Counted from the stretch's first letter, positions 13,258 through 25,397 are shown. The stretch: 64,000 nucleotides of DNA from Chaenocephalus aceratus (GCA_023974075.1 JAMFTG010000615.1:41001-105000); one strand, 5' to 3'. A program made the numbers and translations. The notes: generated from the sequence alone by a model not told the origin.

Positions 13258-16200
13258 TACATCTGAGAGAGGTATCTGAGAGAGGGTATCTGAGTGAGGG
13301 TATCTGAGGGGGGTATCTGAGAGAGGGCTGAGTGAGGGTATCTGAGAGAGGGTATCTGAGTGAGGGTATCTGAGAGGGTATCTGAGAGGGTATCTGAGAG
13401 AGGGTATCTGAGGAGGGTATCTGAGTGAGGGTATCTGAGAGAGGGTATCTGAGGGGGTATCTGAGAGAGGGTATCTGAGAGAGGGTATCTGAGGGAGGGT
13501 CTGAGAGAGGGTATCTGAGGAGGGTATCTGAGAGGGTGTCTGAGAAGGGTATCTGATAGAGGGGACTGAGAGAGGGTATCTGAGGAGGAAGGTATCTGAG
13601 AGAGGGTATCTGAGAGAGGGTATCTGAGAGGTGTCTGAGAGAGGGTATCTGAGAGAGGGGTATCTGAGAGAGGGTCTCTAAGAGAGGGATCTGAGGGAGG
13701 GTATCTGAGAGAGGGTATCTGAGAGAGGTCTGAGAGGGACTGAGAGAGGGTATCTGAGAGAGGGTATATGAGAGGGACTGAGAGAGGTATCTGAGAGAGG
13801 GTATCTGAGGGAGGGTATCTGGAGAGGGTATCTGAGAGAGGGACTGAGAGAGGGTATCTGGAGAGGGATCTGAGAAGGGACTGAGAGAGGGTATCTGAGA
13901 GAGGGTATCTGAGAGAGGGTATCTGAGAGAGGGTATCTGAGAGAGGGTCTCTGAGAGAGGGTATAGGGAGGGTATCTGAGAGAGGGTATCTGAGAGAGGG
14001 TATCTGAGAGGGACTGAGAGGGTATCTGAGAGAGGGTATAGAGAGAGGGACTGAGAGGGTCTCTGAGAGGGGTATCTGAGGGAGGGTATCTGAGGAGGGT
14101 AGCTGAGAGGGTCTGAGAGAGTGTCTGGAGAGGGTATCTGAGAGGGACTGAGAGAGGGTCTGAGAGAGGGTATATGAGAGAGGGACTGAGAGAGGGTATT
14201 GAGAGAGGGTATCTAGGGAGGGTATCTGAGAGAGGATCTGGAGAGGGTATCTGAGAGAGGGGTATCTGAGGGAGGGTATCTGAAGAGGGTATCTGAGAGA
14301 GGGTATCTGATGAGGGTATCTGAAGGGAGGGTATCTGAGAGAGGGTATCTGAGTGAGGGTATCTGAGAGAGGGTATCTGAGGGTATCTGAGAGAGGGTAT
14401 CTGAGAGGGTATCTGAGAGAGGGTATCTGAGAGAGGGTATCTGAGTGAGGGTATCTGAGAGAGGGTATCTGAGGGAGGGTATCTGAGAGAGGGTATCTGA
14501 AGAGGGTATCTTGAGGGAGGGTATCTGAGAGGGGTATCTGAGAGAGGGTATCTGAGAGGGTGTCTGAGAGAGGGTATCTGATAGAGGGTGACTGAGAGAG
14601 GGTATCTGAGGAAGGGTATCTGAGAGAGGGTATCTGAGAGAGGGTATCTGAGAGGGTGTCTGAGAGAGGGTATCTGAGAGAGGGTATCTGAGAGGGGTCT
14701 CTAAGAGAGGGTATCTGAGGGAGGGTATCTGAGAGAGGGTATCTGAGAGAGGGTATCTGAGAGAGGGACTGAGAGAGGGTATCTGAGAGAGGGTATATGA
14801 GAGGGACTGAGAGAGGGTATCTGAGAGAGGGTATCTGAGGGAGGGTATCTGAGAGAGGGTATCTGAGAGAGGGACTGAGAGAGGGTATCTGAGAGAGGGT
14901 ATCTGAGAGAGGACTGAGAGAGGGTATCTGAGAGAGGGTATCTGAGAGAGGGTATCTGAGAGAGGGTATCTGAGAGAGGGTCTCTGAGAGAGGGTATCTG
15001 AGGGAGGGTATCTGAGAGAGGGTATCTGAGAGAGGGTATCTGAGAGAGGGACTGAGAGAGGGTATCTGAGAGAGGGTATATGAGAGGGACTGAGAGAGGT
15101 ATCTGAGAGAGGGTATCTGAGGGAGGGTATCTGAGAGAGGGTATCTGAGAGAGGGTATCTGAGAGAGTGTCTGAGAGAGGGTATCTGAGAGAGGGACTGA
15201 GAGAGGGTATCTGAGAGAGGGTATATGAGAGAGGGACTGAGAGAGGGTATCTGAGAGAGGGTATCTGAGGGAGGGTATCTGAGAGAGGGTATCTGAGAGA
15301 GGGTATCTGAGAGAGGGTATCTGAGGGAGGGTATCTGAGAGAGGGTATCTGAGAGAGGGTATCTGAGTGAGGGTATCTGAGGGAGGGTATCTGAGAGAGG
15401 GTATCTGAGAGAGGGTATCTGAGAGAGGGTATCTGAGGGAGGGTATCTGAGAGGGTATCTGAGGGAGGGTATCTGAGAGAGGGTATCTGAGAGAGGGTAT
15501 CTCGTGAGGGGTATCTGAGAGAGGGTATCTGAGAGAGGGTATCTGAGAGAGGGTATCTGAGAGGGGGTATCTGAGAGAGGGTATCTGAGAGAGGGACTGA
15601 GAGAGGGTATCTGAGAGAGGGTATCTGAGAGAGGGACTGAGGAGGGTATCTGAGAGAGGGTATCTGAGAGAGGGTATCTGAGAGAGGGTATCTGAGGGAG
15701 GGTATCTGAGAGAGGGTATCTGAGGGAGGGTATCTGAGGGAGGGTATCTGAGAGAGGGTATCTGAGAGGGTGTCTGAGAGAGGGTATCTGAGAGAGGGTA
15801 TCTGAGAGAGGGTCTCTGAGAGAGGGTATCTGAGGGAGGGTATCTGAGAGAGGGTATCTGAGAGAGGGTATCTGAGAGAGGGACTGAGAGAGGGTATCTG
15901 AGAGAGGGTATATGAGAGAGGGTATCTGAAGAGGGTATCTGAGAGAGTGTCTGAGAGAGGGTATCTGAGAGAGGGTTTCTGAGAGAGGGTATCTGAGAGA
16001 GGGTATCTGAGAGAGGGTATCTGAGAGAGGGTATCTGAGAGAGGGTATCTGAGAGAGGGTATCTGAGAGGGGTGTCTGAGAGAGGGTATCTGAGAGAGGG
16101 TATCTGAGGGAGGGTATCTGATAGAGGGTATCTGAGAGAGGGTATCTGAGAGAGGGTATCTGAGAGAGGGTGTCTGAGAGAGGGTATCTGAGAGAGGGTA

Positions 16201-17778
16201 TCTGAGAGAGGGTATCTGAGAGGGGTATCTGAGAGAGGGTATCTGAGAGAGGGTATCTGAGGGAGGGTATCTGAGAGAGGGTATCTGAGAGAGGGGACTG
16301 AGAGAGGGTATCTGAGGAAGGGTATCTGAGAGAGGGTATCTGAGAGAGGGTATCTGAGGGAGGGTATCTGAGGGAGGGTATCTGAGAGAGGGTATCTGAG
16401 AGGGTATCTGAGGGAGGGTATCTGAGAGAGGTATCTGAGAGAGGGTATCTGAGAGGGTGTCTGAGAGAGGGTATCTGATAGAGGGTGACTGAGAGAGGGT
16501 ATCTGAGGAAGGGTATCTGAGAGGGGTATCTGAGAGAGGGTATCTGAGAGGGTGTCTGAGAGAGGGTATCTGAGAGAGGGAGAGGGTATCTGAGAGAGGG
16601 TCTCTGGAGAGGGTATCTGAGGGAGGGTATCTGAGAGAGGGTATCTGAGAGAGGGTATCTGAGAGAGGGACTGAGAGAGGGTATCTGAGAGAGGGTATCT
16701 GAGGGAGGGTATCTGAGAGAGGGTATCTGAGAGAGGGTATCTGAGAGAGTGTCTGAGAGAGGGTATCTGAGAGAGGGACTGAGAGAGGGTATCTGAGAGA
16801 GGGTATATGAGAGAGGGACTGAGAGAGGGTATCTGAGAGAGGGTATCTGAGGGAGGGTATCTGAGAGAGGGTATGAGAGAGGGTATCTGAGAGAGGGTAT
16901 CTGAGGGAGGGTATCTGAGAGAGGGTATCTGAGAGAGGGTATCTGAGTGAGGGTATCTGAGGGAGGGTATCTGAGAGAGGGTATCTGAGAGAGGGTATCT
17001 GAGAGAGGGTATCTGAGGGAGGGTATCTGAGAGAGGGTATCTGAGAGAGGGTATCTGAGTGAGGGTATCTGAGAGAGGGTATCTGAGAGAGGGTATCTGA
17101 GAGAGGGTATCTGAGAGGGGGTATCTGAGAGAGGGTATCTGAGAGAGGGACTGAGAGAGGGTATCTGAGAGAGGGTATCTGAGAGAGGGACTGAGAGAGG
17201 GTATCTGAGAGAGGGTATCTGAGAGAGGGTATCTGAGAGAGGGTATCTGAGGGAGGGTATCTGAGAGAGGGTATCTGAGAGAGGGTATCTGAGAGAGGGT
17301 ATCTGAGGGGTATTGGAGGGTATCTGAGAGAGGGTATCTGAGAGAGGGTATCTGAGAGAGGGTATCTGAGAGAGGGTATTGAGAGAGGGTATCTGAGAGA
17401 GGGTATCTGAGAGAGGGACTGAGAGAGGGTATCTGAGAGGAGGGTATCTGAGAGAGGGTATCTGAGAGAGAGTGTCTGAGAGAGGGTATCTGAGAGAGGG
17501 TATCTGAGAGAGGGTATCTGAGAGAGGGTATCTGAGAGAGGGACTGAGAGAGGGTATCTGAGAGAGGGTATATGAGAGAGGGACTGAGAGAGGGTATATG
17601 AGAGAGGGTATCTGAGAGAGGGACTGAGAGAGGGTATCTGAGAGAGGGTATCTGAGAGAGGGACTGAGAGAGGGTATCTGAGAGAGGGTATCTGAGGGAG
17701 GGTATCTGAGAGAGGGTATCTGAGAGAGGGTATCTGAGGGAGGGTATCTGAGAGAGGGTATCTGAGAGAGGGTATCTA
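13258..17778. repeat. 14-bp minisatellite, about 4.5 kb
   Basis: Unit GGTATCTGAGAGAG, roughly 300 copies. Variants are GGGAG, GTGAG, GGACTGAGAGAG (loss of TATC and neighbours), GTATATGAG and GGTCTCTGAG. None of the three minus-strand frames of the unit has a stop, so a 1,548-codon minus-strand frame stays open despite many indels. It is not a gene: no complexity outside the 14-residue period, and frame is not conserved between copies. Confidence 0.98.
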
Positions 17779-18058
17779 TGAGGTTCTTCTGCAGATAGAC
17801 TCTGGAGTGCATCAGATATCATTATTCCCAGGCAGAGGAAGTGCATCATCTCAATCTACAGTAGAGTCTGAAGAAGACTGAGCGTTAAATTTGGTCACAT
17901 GATGGCATTTTGGGGCAGCTTCCTAACATCACGTGAGGGTAGCATGCTCTCGCTCGCAGGTCTATATTAGATTGAATTACTGTCGATTAAAAGGCTTGAA
18001 ACATGAATGTGTTTTAATCAAGAATTAAGATTCTATGTCAGGTTTTCATCATCTACTG
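17779..18058. other. Unassigned short non-coding stretch
   Basis: No gene or clear element seen between the 14-bp array and the hAT element that follows. Confidence 0.35.
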
Positions 18059-18066
18059 CCCTGGAG

Positions 18067-19223
18067 CTGTGCTTCTCAAACTCTGTTCAGTCAACACATC
18101 CTCACTCCCAGCTCGGCCTATGTTGACGTTATGTCAAGTCCCTGTTGTCGGCTTTTTCCAACGCAAGGGGGGGGGCCTTAGGGGGGGGGGCCCTTAGCGT
18201 CCATTTTCAGCTTTCCGTAAAATCAATCCACAGTAAGGGGGAATATTTACTTCCGGGTGTACAATTGTCCGTTATCCAATGAGAATGGACGCTCACATTG
18301 CCTTTTAAGGGCAGCTGACACAAACGAATGCCGTGCTTCCATGAGCGTCCATAGAAGCATATGAACATCCCGGAAAGCTGAAAATTGACGCTAAGGCCCC
18401 CCCCCCCTAAGGCCCCCCCCTTGCGTTGAAAATGGACGCTAAGGCCCCCCCCCCCTAAGGCCCCCCCTTGCGTTGAAAATTGACGCTAAGGCCCCCCCCC
18501 CCCTAAGGCCCCCCCTTGCGTTGAAAATGGACGCTAAGGCCCCCCCCCCCTAAGGCCCCCCCCTTGCGTTGAAAATTTTACGCTAAGGGCCCCCCCCTAA
18601 GGCCCCCCCCTTGCGTTGAAAAATGGACGCTAAGGCCCCCCCCCCCCCTAAGGCCCCCCCCCCTTGCGTTGGAAAAAACCCGACACAGGGGACTTGACAT
18701 AACGTCAACATAGGCCGACCTGGGAGTGAGGATGTGTTTGCTTCAGTCATGTTCCCCCTTTGAAACATTTTCTCAGCCGAGCGCCCCCTGACCGACCCCC
18801 GACATCTTTGATCGAAAAAGCCGATACAAATAATTCCAATTTTGTGATGTCCCCTCCGTGTGTGCTGTATCCCTCCTTCGTGCATGCTTTACAACAAACT
18901 AAGGATATTTTAATTTTATGCAAGAAAAAAAATAACGAAAACAATTTAAACTGATTTTTCCAAGTAGTTCCACGTAATATCTGTTTAACAAACCAAAACT
19001 ATAAATACAATACACACATTTGACATGTTTATATGAGGTGGTTCTAGGGATATTTTATATAAAATGGTGTTTTCTATTTAACTTATTGTACTAAGATTAT
19101 TTTTGTAATCATGCATGGTATCTTTTTGATTAACTTTTTTTATTTTATTGTACATTTCACGTACCCCCTGCAGTACCCCAACGTACCCCTAGGGGTCCGC
19201 GTACCCCCATTTGAGAATCACTG
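18067..19223. mobile_element. hAT-like DNA transposon, decayed, host of a nested element
   Basis: The left end GTGCTTCTCAAACTCTG and right end TTTGAGAATCACTG are inverted. Inside the right end lies GTACCCCAACGTACCCCTAG, typical of a Charlie-like hAT end as I remember it. Flanking 8-mers are CCCTGGAG (18059-18066) and CTCTAGAG (19224-19231), 6 of 8 matching, as expected for an old TSD. The foldback element at 18094-18741 is inserted within it. Confidence 0.7.
18094..18741. mobile_element. Foldback element with long inverted ends and poly-C tandem interior
   Basis: The ends are inverted over about 80 bp or more: ACACATCCTCACTCCCAG at left pairs with CTGGGAGTGAGGATGTGT at right, continuing through the GTTGACGTTATGTCAAGTCC segment and the poly-G or poly-C runs. 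The right arm contains about six tandem copies of a block combining C-runs, CTAAGGCCC, TTGCGTTGAAAA and GGACGCTAAGG. A perfect 8-bp direct repeat TTCAGTCA flanks it (18086-18093 and 18742-18749), although the right TIR carries four extra bases before it. No transposase remnant was seen. Confidence 0.75.
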
Positions 19224-19229
19224 CTCTAG

Positions 19230-19430
19230 AGTTTCAGAGCAGTGATAGCATCCCAGCCTGAGCGCGGAGAGTACCCGGGGGCATACATTATGCAGTAATT
19301 GGAACGCTGCGAAAATGTGAAATGATTCAGAGGGAAATTTCTGAGGTGGAATTACACTCAACGAGTTCAAAGCACTTACCTCAGGACCATTAAAAACAGC
19401 CATTACCGCCGCAAGACACCTTAAGGTGCT
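19230..19430. promoter_or_regulatory. Candidate conserved non-coding element
   Basis: A repeat-free block with ATTATGCAGTAATTGG and AATGTGAAATGATTCAG, similar in look to vertebrate non-coding elements. Inferred only. Confidence 0.2.
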
Positions 19431-19436
19431 GTGAGA

Positions 19437-19457
19437 GAGTGTGTGTGTGTGTGTGGG

Positions 19458-19488
<31 letters not shown>

Positions 19489-19494
19489 GTGTGT
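19437..19494. repeat. (GT)n microsatellite
   Basis: GT run with GGT interruptions. Confidence 0.95.
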
Positions 19495-19776
19495 GAACAA
19501 CATGTTTAAAGATGTATGAAATGACTCTGCTTGTTAGCTTCCCACACGAGGCTGTAAGTGCTTTTTTAAGTCTTTTGTTGCAGCTCCTGCGAGCAGCTCC
19601 GCCTCCAAAGCAGAGACAATGAGGTCAAACGAGGAGAACTATACAGATCTGAGAAATGGGAACAAGCGTTAATTAGTTAAGTTCAGGGTCAGGGCCTCCC
19701 CCTCACCTCCGACCCCCTGCTGAGCCGCTCAGACCGGCCACACATCCTCTCTGTCTCTGACTCCAGGACCCGGCCT

Positions 19777-19860
19777 TCATCCCCTCTCTCTCCCTCTCTC
19801 TCTCCATCTCTCTCCATCTCTCTCCCTCTCTCTCCCTCTCTCTCTCCATCTCTTCAGAGA
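19777..19860. repeat. CT-rich simple repeat
   Basis: CTCTCTCCATCTCTCTCC-type pyrimidine tract. Confidence 0.95.
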
Positions 19861-19960
19861 GCAGACTTTCCTTCATCCTGACGGCTCGTGCTGACGGAGC
19901 AACGCGTACATCTGAACCGCATCATCCTGTTCCCTCACGTTGTGCTTATAACAACAATAA

Positions 19961-19975
19961 CGTGTGTGTGTGTGT

Positions 19976-20056
<81 letters not shown>

Positions 20057-20072
20057 CGTGTGTGTGTGTGTG

Positions 20073-20116
<44 letters not shown>

Positions 20117-20159
20117 CGTGTGTGTGTGTGTGTGTGCGTGTGTGTGTGTGCGAGCGAGC

Positions 20160-20192
<33 letters not shown>

Positions 20193-20381
20193 TGTGTGTG
20201 TGTGTGTGAGCGAGCGCGTGTGTGTGTGCGCGCGCGTGTGTGTGTGCGCGCGCGTGTGTGTGTGTGTGTGTGAGAGTGTGTGTGTGTGTGTGTGCGAGCG
20301 AGCGTGTGTGAGCGAGTGTGTGTGTGTGTGTGTGAGCGAGCGAGCGAGCATGTGTGTGAGTATATGTGTGTGTGTGTGTGT

Positions 20382-20415
<34 letters not shown>

Positions 20416-20567
20416 GTGAGTGAGTGTGTGAGCGAGCGCGCGTGTGGTGTGCGAGCGAGCGTGTGTGTGTGTGTGTGTGCATGTGTACATGAGCGTGTGT
20501 ACATGAGCGTGTGTGTGTGTGTGTGTGCATGTGTGTGTGAGCATGTGTACATGAGCGTGTGTACATG

Positions 20568-20608
<41 letters not shown>
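19961..20608. repeat. (GT)n compound microsatellite
   Basis: About 650 bp of GT with GAGCGAGC, GCGCGC and GTACATGAGC interruptions. The frames in it are artefacts. Confidence 0.97.
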
Positions 20609-20717
20609 AGACCTTCACTCAGGCCTCGCTGCTGAACACACTAATAGTTTTGTTTTGAATGTTCGAGCATGATTGCCTTTTGGAATGATGAATAATGTGC
20701 TCAGGCTACAACATGAA

Positions 20718-20762
<45 letters not shown>
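20718..20762. repeat. (CA)n microsatellite
   Basis: Uninterrupted CA run. Confidence 0.97.
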
Positions 20763-20764
<2 letters not shown>

Positions 20765-21148
20765 TCAGGGTGATACTCAATTACTCGTCATTATCTGTTG
20801 TTCTCTGTGTAATCACGTAGCCTCGTTGTGCGTTAGAGGAACAGACAGCAACGACAACACGACACTGATATTAACGACGGAACACGATAAATACATTGGT
20901 TCAAGGACTGACGCGAACACATCGTGCGTTTACGTGTTCAGCTCCAGAGAAGCTTCCAGCTGCTCGTGGTTCGAAGAAGCACAAACAAAACTCTTCTCTC
21001 AACCTTGGGTTTATGTTTTTTCTTATATTAATATAATTATTATTTTCATGATTCATCTTTAACTTTAATTTATTTATGACAACCGTAACATTTTATTTAC
21101 ACGGTTACATGTCATTGGAACATGTGTGTCTTCACAAAGAAGTTAAGG
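20763..21148. other. Unassigned non-coding stretch
   Basis: No gene or element recognised; AT-rich towards the right. Confidence 0.35.
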
Positions 21149-21156
21149 ATATAATC

Positions 21157-21950
21157 CAGGGCCGTATTCACCATATACATTGGGGGACACACATCCCCCC
21201 CAATATTCAGATACACTCAAAATGTCCCCCCCAATATTTTTGGGATTTTTAGATTTTTTAATTTAAATAAAATTGCTATTCTATGACTTCTTTATTTTGG
21301 TTACTTGTATACTTGAAAATCTATATTTTCTGTTATTGTGAGCTTCACCAAAATGATATTTCTTTTCATATGTAAATTGATTCCTTATTTTGTACCCGCG
21401 GGTGTATTTCGCTGTTGCACGTCTGAGTCCACCTTCAGTTAGCTTGATGCTCCAAGCAGGTCAGTCATGTTTTAATTTGCCCTCCATCAGTTCTGGTATC
21501 TTTTCTAGTTAGCCCTAAAGTAATCTATATTATTTTATTTCGTAATGGTAATGTTAATGAACCCTCCGGTTTAGCTTCTTTGTGTAAGTAACTTGTAGTT
21601 CTGATGTTAAAACCGAACTTTTCAGTAATAGTAGCTAACTAGCTGTGGGCTAGCTGGTTTCAGTTGTTAGCCTCCCTAGAGGAGGTTAGGTCCCCCACCC
21701 GCCCACACCCCCCGTCAAATTGTCCCACCCACATTGAGGATGCTTCCTACACCCATGCCTGAGACACAGTTTTGTGACTATTGTTGTGTGTTGCCCCCAC
21801 GGGCAGGGGCATGGGGTTTAACAGGTTTTAAAGTATCCAATGTGTTAGTGATTTTTTATGTATTTTCCTTTAGAATGGCAGGAAATTAGTATTCAAATTT
21901 TTATTGAATTGTTGGTCCCCCCCAATGTTGACTCCATGAATACGGCCCTG
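21157..21950. mobile_element. hAT-like element, 794 bp, perfect TSD
   Basis: It starts CAGGGCCGTATTCA and ends TGAATACGGCCCTG, exact inverted ends. The 8-bp duplication ATATAATC flanks it at 21149-21156 and 21951-21958. Subterminal CCCCCCAAT words occur near both ends. No transposase frame is left, so it is non-autonomous. Confidence 0.92.
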
Positions 21951-21958
21951 ATATAATC

Positions 21959-22527
21959 ACTACGGAACGCTCCTATTGGCTAGCGCTCAAACACATTGTA
22001 GGTGATGTACGGCTAAGGGGCGGGACATCCCTAAGCCGTTTACCAATCAGAGCAGACTGGGCTCTGGTTTCAGACAGAGGGTGAAAAGACACTAAATATG
22101 ACTTCATTCTAGTTGGATAGTACGGTAGTATTCATTAGCATATCGTTCTGTGTGTTCCTGGTCCATTCCTTTAGCAATAACATTATATTAAAATAACTTT
22201 CTCTGCCGTACTGAAGAAGAAGAAATTGATTATTATAAAAACATTTCTGTATTTAATTTTTTTATATATGATTGTTGAATTCTTCTACTTAACAAAACAA
22301 ACTATTATAAAGTGAAGAAATAGTTCTAAATTAAATTCTATATTTAGAATATAACAGGTGAATCTAAGTGATATTTGCATTTATAGGGTTTGCTCGACAC
22401 CTGCTTCTAACAGACCACTTACTCGCCTTCTTTTGTTTTTATTTGCGTATGATGGAAAAATTAGTTCCTGTCCGTCAAATCCCAACTGCTGTCACAACCA
22501 ATGAAGGAGTCCATTTGTTTCTGCGGA
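21959..22527. other. Unassigned AT-rich stretch
   Basis: No gene or element recognised. Confidence 0.35.
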
Positions 22528-22610
22528 CCCCACACACACACACACACACACACACGCACGCACACACACACACACACACGCACACGCACACGCACACACA
22601 CACACACAGG
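22528..22610. repeat. (CA)n microsatellite with CG interruptions
   Basis: CA run with several CACG units. Confidence 0.96.
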
Positions 22611-22781
22611 GCATTGGGGGGGTGGAATCAATAGAGATTGGACACAGTCCAGTTCCTGCTGCAATTCTGCTTTTATACAGAAATGCATGCTGGGAGAAGA
22701 AACCTACGGGGGTCTCACACATTTGAATAATGTGGGAGTTACAGGAATCTGCAGTAATGTTTCCATAAAACTCTGAAATAA

Positions 22782-22905
22782 CTCAGCATTTCCTCACTTC
22801 CTGTCCCCTGGTCTGGAGGTAAATGGTTACTGAATGTGTTTTTGTTTGTTATCCTGAAATAAGGTCTGTGGTTATCACAAGCTGAGGAGATTTTAATGTT
22901 TGGTT
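22782..22905 (+). repeat. Dispersed repeat that carries the 72-bp array, left arm
   Basis: CTCAGCATTTCCTCACTTCC, CTGTCCCCTGGTCT and AAGGTCTGTGGTT here are matched at 63,250-63,340 by CAGCATTTCCCCACTTCC, CTGTTCCCTCGTCT and AAGGTCTGAGGTT. These are two copies of one dispersed repeat. Confidence 0.6.
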
Positions 22906-22978
22906 AAATACCCCACTGGAGAATTTAAAATGGAGGTTGCTAACAAGTGTCTAAATGAGACGACTAAACATTGTCACA

Positions 22979-24481
22979 CCCAACATTAGCCGCCTTTAGC
23001 TTAGCGGTGGTGACGTGAAGTCATGTGACCGTACTGTAGTTGCTTTATAGCCCAACATTAGCCTCCTTTAGCTTAGCGGTGGTGACGTGAAGTCATGTGA
23101 CCGTGCTGTAGTTCCTTTATAGCCCAACATTAGCCTCCTTTAGCTTAGCGGTGGTGACGTGAAGTCATGTGACCGTGCTGTAGTTCCTTTATAGCCCAAC
23201 ATTAGCCTCCTTTAGCTTAGCGGTGGTGACGTGAAGTCATGTGACCGTGCTGTAGTTGCTTTATAGCCCAACATTAGCCTCCTTTAGCTTAGCGGTGGTG
23301 ACGTGAAGTAATGTGACCGAGCGCTGTAGTTCCTTTATAGCCCAACATTAGCCTCCTTTAGCTTAGCGGTGGTGACGTGAAGTCATGTGACCGTGCTGTA
23401 GTTCCTTTATAGCCCAACATTAGCCTCCTTTAGCTTAGCGGTGGTGACGTGAAGTCATGTGACCGTGCTGTAGTTCCTTTATAGCCCAACATTAGCCTCC
23501 TTTAGCTTAGCGGTGGTGATGTGAAGTCATGTGACCGTGCTGTAGTTCCTTTATAGCCCAACATTAGCCGCCTTTAGCTTAGCGGTGGTGACGTGAAGTC
23601 ATGTGACCGTGCTGTAGTTCCTTTATAGCCCAACATTAGCCGCCTTTAGCTTAGCGGTGGTGACGTGAAGTCATGTGACCGTGCTGTAGTTCCTTTATAG
23701 CCCAACATTAGCCTCCTTTAGCTTAGCGGTGGTGACGTGAAGTCATGTGACCGTGCTGTAGTTCCTTTATAGCCCAACATTAGCCTCCTTTAGCTTAGCG
23801 GTGGTGACGTGAAGTCATGTGACCGTGCTGTAGTTCCTTTATAGCCCAACATTAGCCTCCTTTAGCTTAGCTGTGGTGACGTGAAGTCATGTGACCGTGC
23901 TGTAGTTCCTTTATAGCCCAACATTAGCCTCCTTTAGCTTAGCGGTGGTGACGTGAAGTAATGTGACCGTGCTGTAGTTCCTTTATAGCCCAACATTAGC
24001 CTCCTTTAGCTTAGCGGAGGTGACGTGAAGTCATGTGACCGTACTGTAGTTGCTTTATAGCCCAACATTAGCCTCCTTTAGCTTAGCGGTGGAGACGTGA
24101 AGTAATGTGACCGAGCTGTAGTTCCTTTATAGCCCAACATTAGCCACCTTTAGCTTAGCGGTGGTGACGTGAAGTCATGTGACCGTGCTGTAGTTCCTTT
24201 ATAGCCCAACATTAGCCACCTTTAGCTTAGCGGAGGTGACGTGAAGTCATGTGACCGTGCTGTAGTTCCTTTATAGCCCAACATTAGCCACCTTTAGCTT
24301 AGCGGTGGTGACGTGAAGTCATGTGACCGTGCTGTAGTTCCTTTATAGCCCAACATTAGCCTCCTTTAGCTTAGCGGTGGTGACGTGAAGTCATGTGACC
24401 GTGCTGTAGTTCCTTTATAGCCCAACATTAGCCTCCTTTAGCTTAGCGGTGGTGACGTGAAGTCATGTAGCCCAACATTAA
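22979..24481. repeat. 72-bp minisatellite, about 21 copies
   Basis: The unit runs CTTTATAGCCCAACATTAGC, CTCCTTTAGCTTAGCGGTGG, TGACGTGAAGTCATGTGACC, GTGCTGTAGTTC. Each unit holds TGACGTGA and the near-palindrome GTCATGTGAC. Variants (CTCC, CGCC or CACC; TGACGT or AGACGT) are interspersed. The last unit is cut short by a deletion. A solitary relic of the unit lies at 63668-63705. Confidence 0.98.
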
Positions 24482-24898
24482 ATTAGTTGCTTGAACAATA
24501 AACCAACATTTTAAAGTTGTACGACTGACTCCCAGTATTTGAATATCTTCCCTCTGCTCTCAGAAACAGTCAGATTCAGCTCTACGGTAAATAAACGGAT
24601 TATTATGCACTTTCATGATTGAATGTGGGAAAGGAGGAAGTGAAGAGGCATTTTATCAGAGAGGAAGTGATCAGATACCCGACATGTTGAAGGTCAGATG
24701 GTGTTATTATGTTCTACTTGATGAAATGAAGTGTAAGATGTCGTAATGCAGAAGCCTGTTTAGAAAGGAGTTCTTTAAATTACACATCAGTGAAACTGCA
24801 CAGCGTGGCGTTTCATGTTAAACTGATTAATTAGAGCTGCATAAGCACCGCCTGCCATCTGGAGAGAAATACCTGCAGGAGAGTAGGGAACAGGGAGG
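24482..24898. other. Unassigned non-coding stretch
   Basis: No gene or element recognised. Confidence 0.35.
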
Positions 24899-24906
24899 CA
24901 CACACA

Positions 24907-24973
<67 letters not shown>
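24899..24973. repeat. (CA)n microsatellite
   Basis: Long CA run with an early CACGCG interruption. Confidence 0.97.
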
Positions 24974-24975
<2 letters not shown>

Positions 24976-25309
24976 TAGCCCAAAGAACAGCACATGACAA
25001 AGCTCAATTACTTCATTAAGAGGGTGATTTATAACCTCGTAGCAGCTTCAGTCGGACTTCAGCTCAGCAAGTCTTTCTCTTTACTGTCATTCATTATATC
25101 TGCTGACGGATACCCTTTATAGTTATAACTGTTGTGTCTTCCATTTTAAAGTGTGTTTAGTGGATTCCTGTGTCAAACCCGTGTGTGCGCTCTCTGTCTG
25201 TGGTTCATGTTTGAAACTTGAAAATTGTTGAAAAAAACAACGATAGATTTCAAATGTCTGAGATGCAGTGTCTGAGCATCTTGGGGCCTTAAACAAAATC
25301 AGTCACTGC
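24974..25309. other. Unassigned non-coding stretch
   Basis: No gene or element recognised. Confidence 0.35.
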
Positions 25310-25397
25310 GTCCATTTCAGAATAATATATATGATGTGTTTTATACTGTTTATATATATATATATATGTTTTATTTGTACTCAAATGTTGTACTTTA

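Noticed and set aside
13203..17849. 1,548-codon minus-strand reading frame
   Set aside because: Entirely explained by a 14-bp stop-free repeat; another frame is equally open, with no domain or conserved frame.
19873..20618. His/Thr-rich and Cys/Val-rich frames
   Set aside because: Translations of a GT/CA microsatellite.
21750..21830. Short similarity (CCTGAGACACAGTTT) to the reverse of 36,220-36,240
   Set aside because: Does not extend beyond about 16 bases, so it could be chance.
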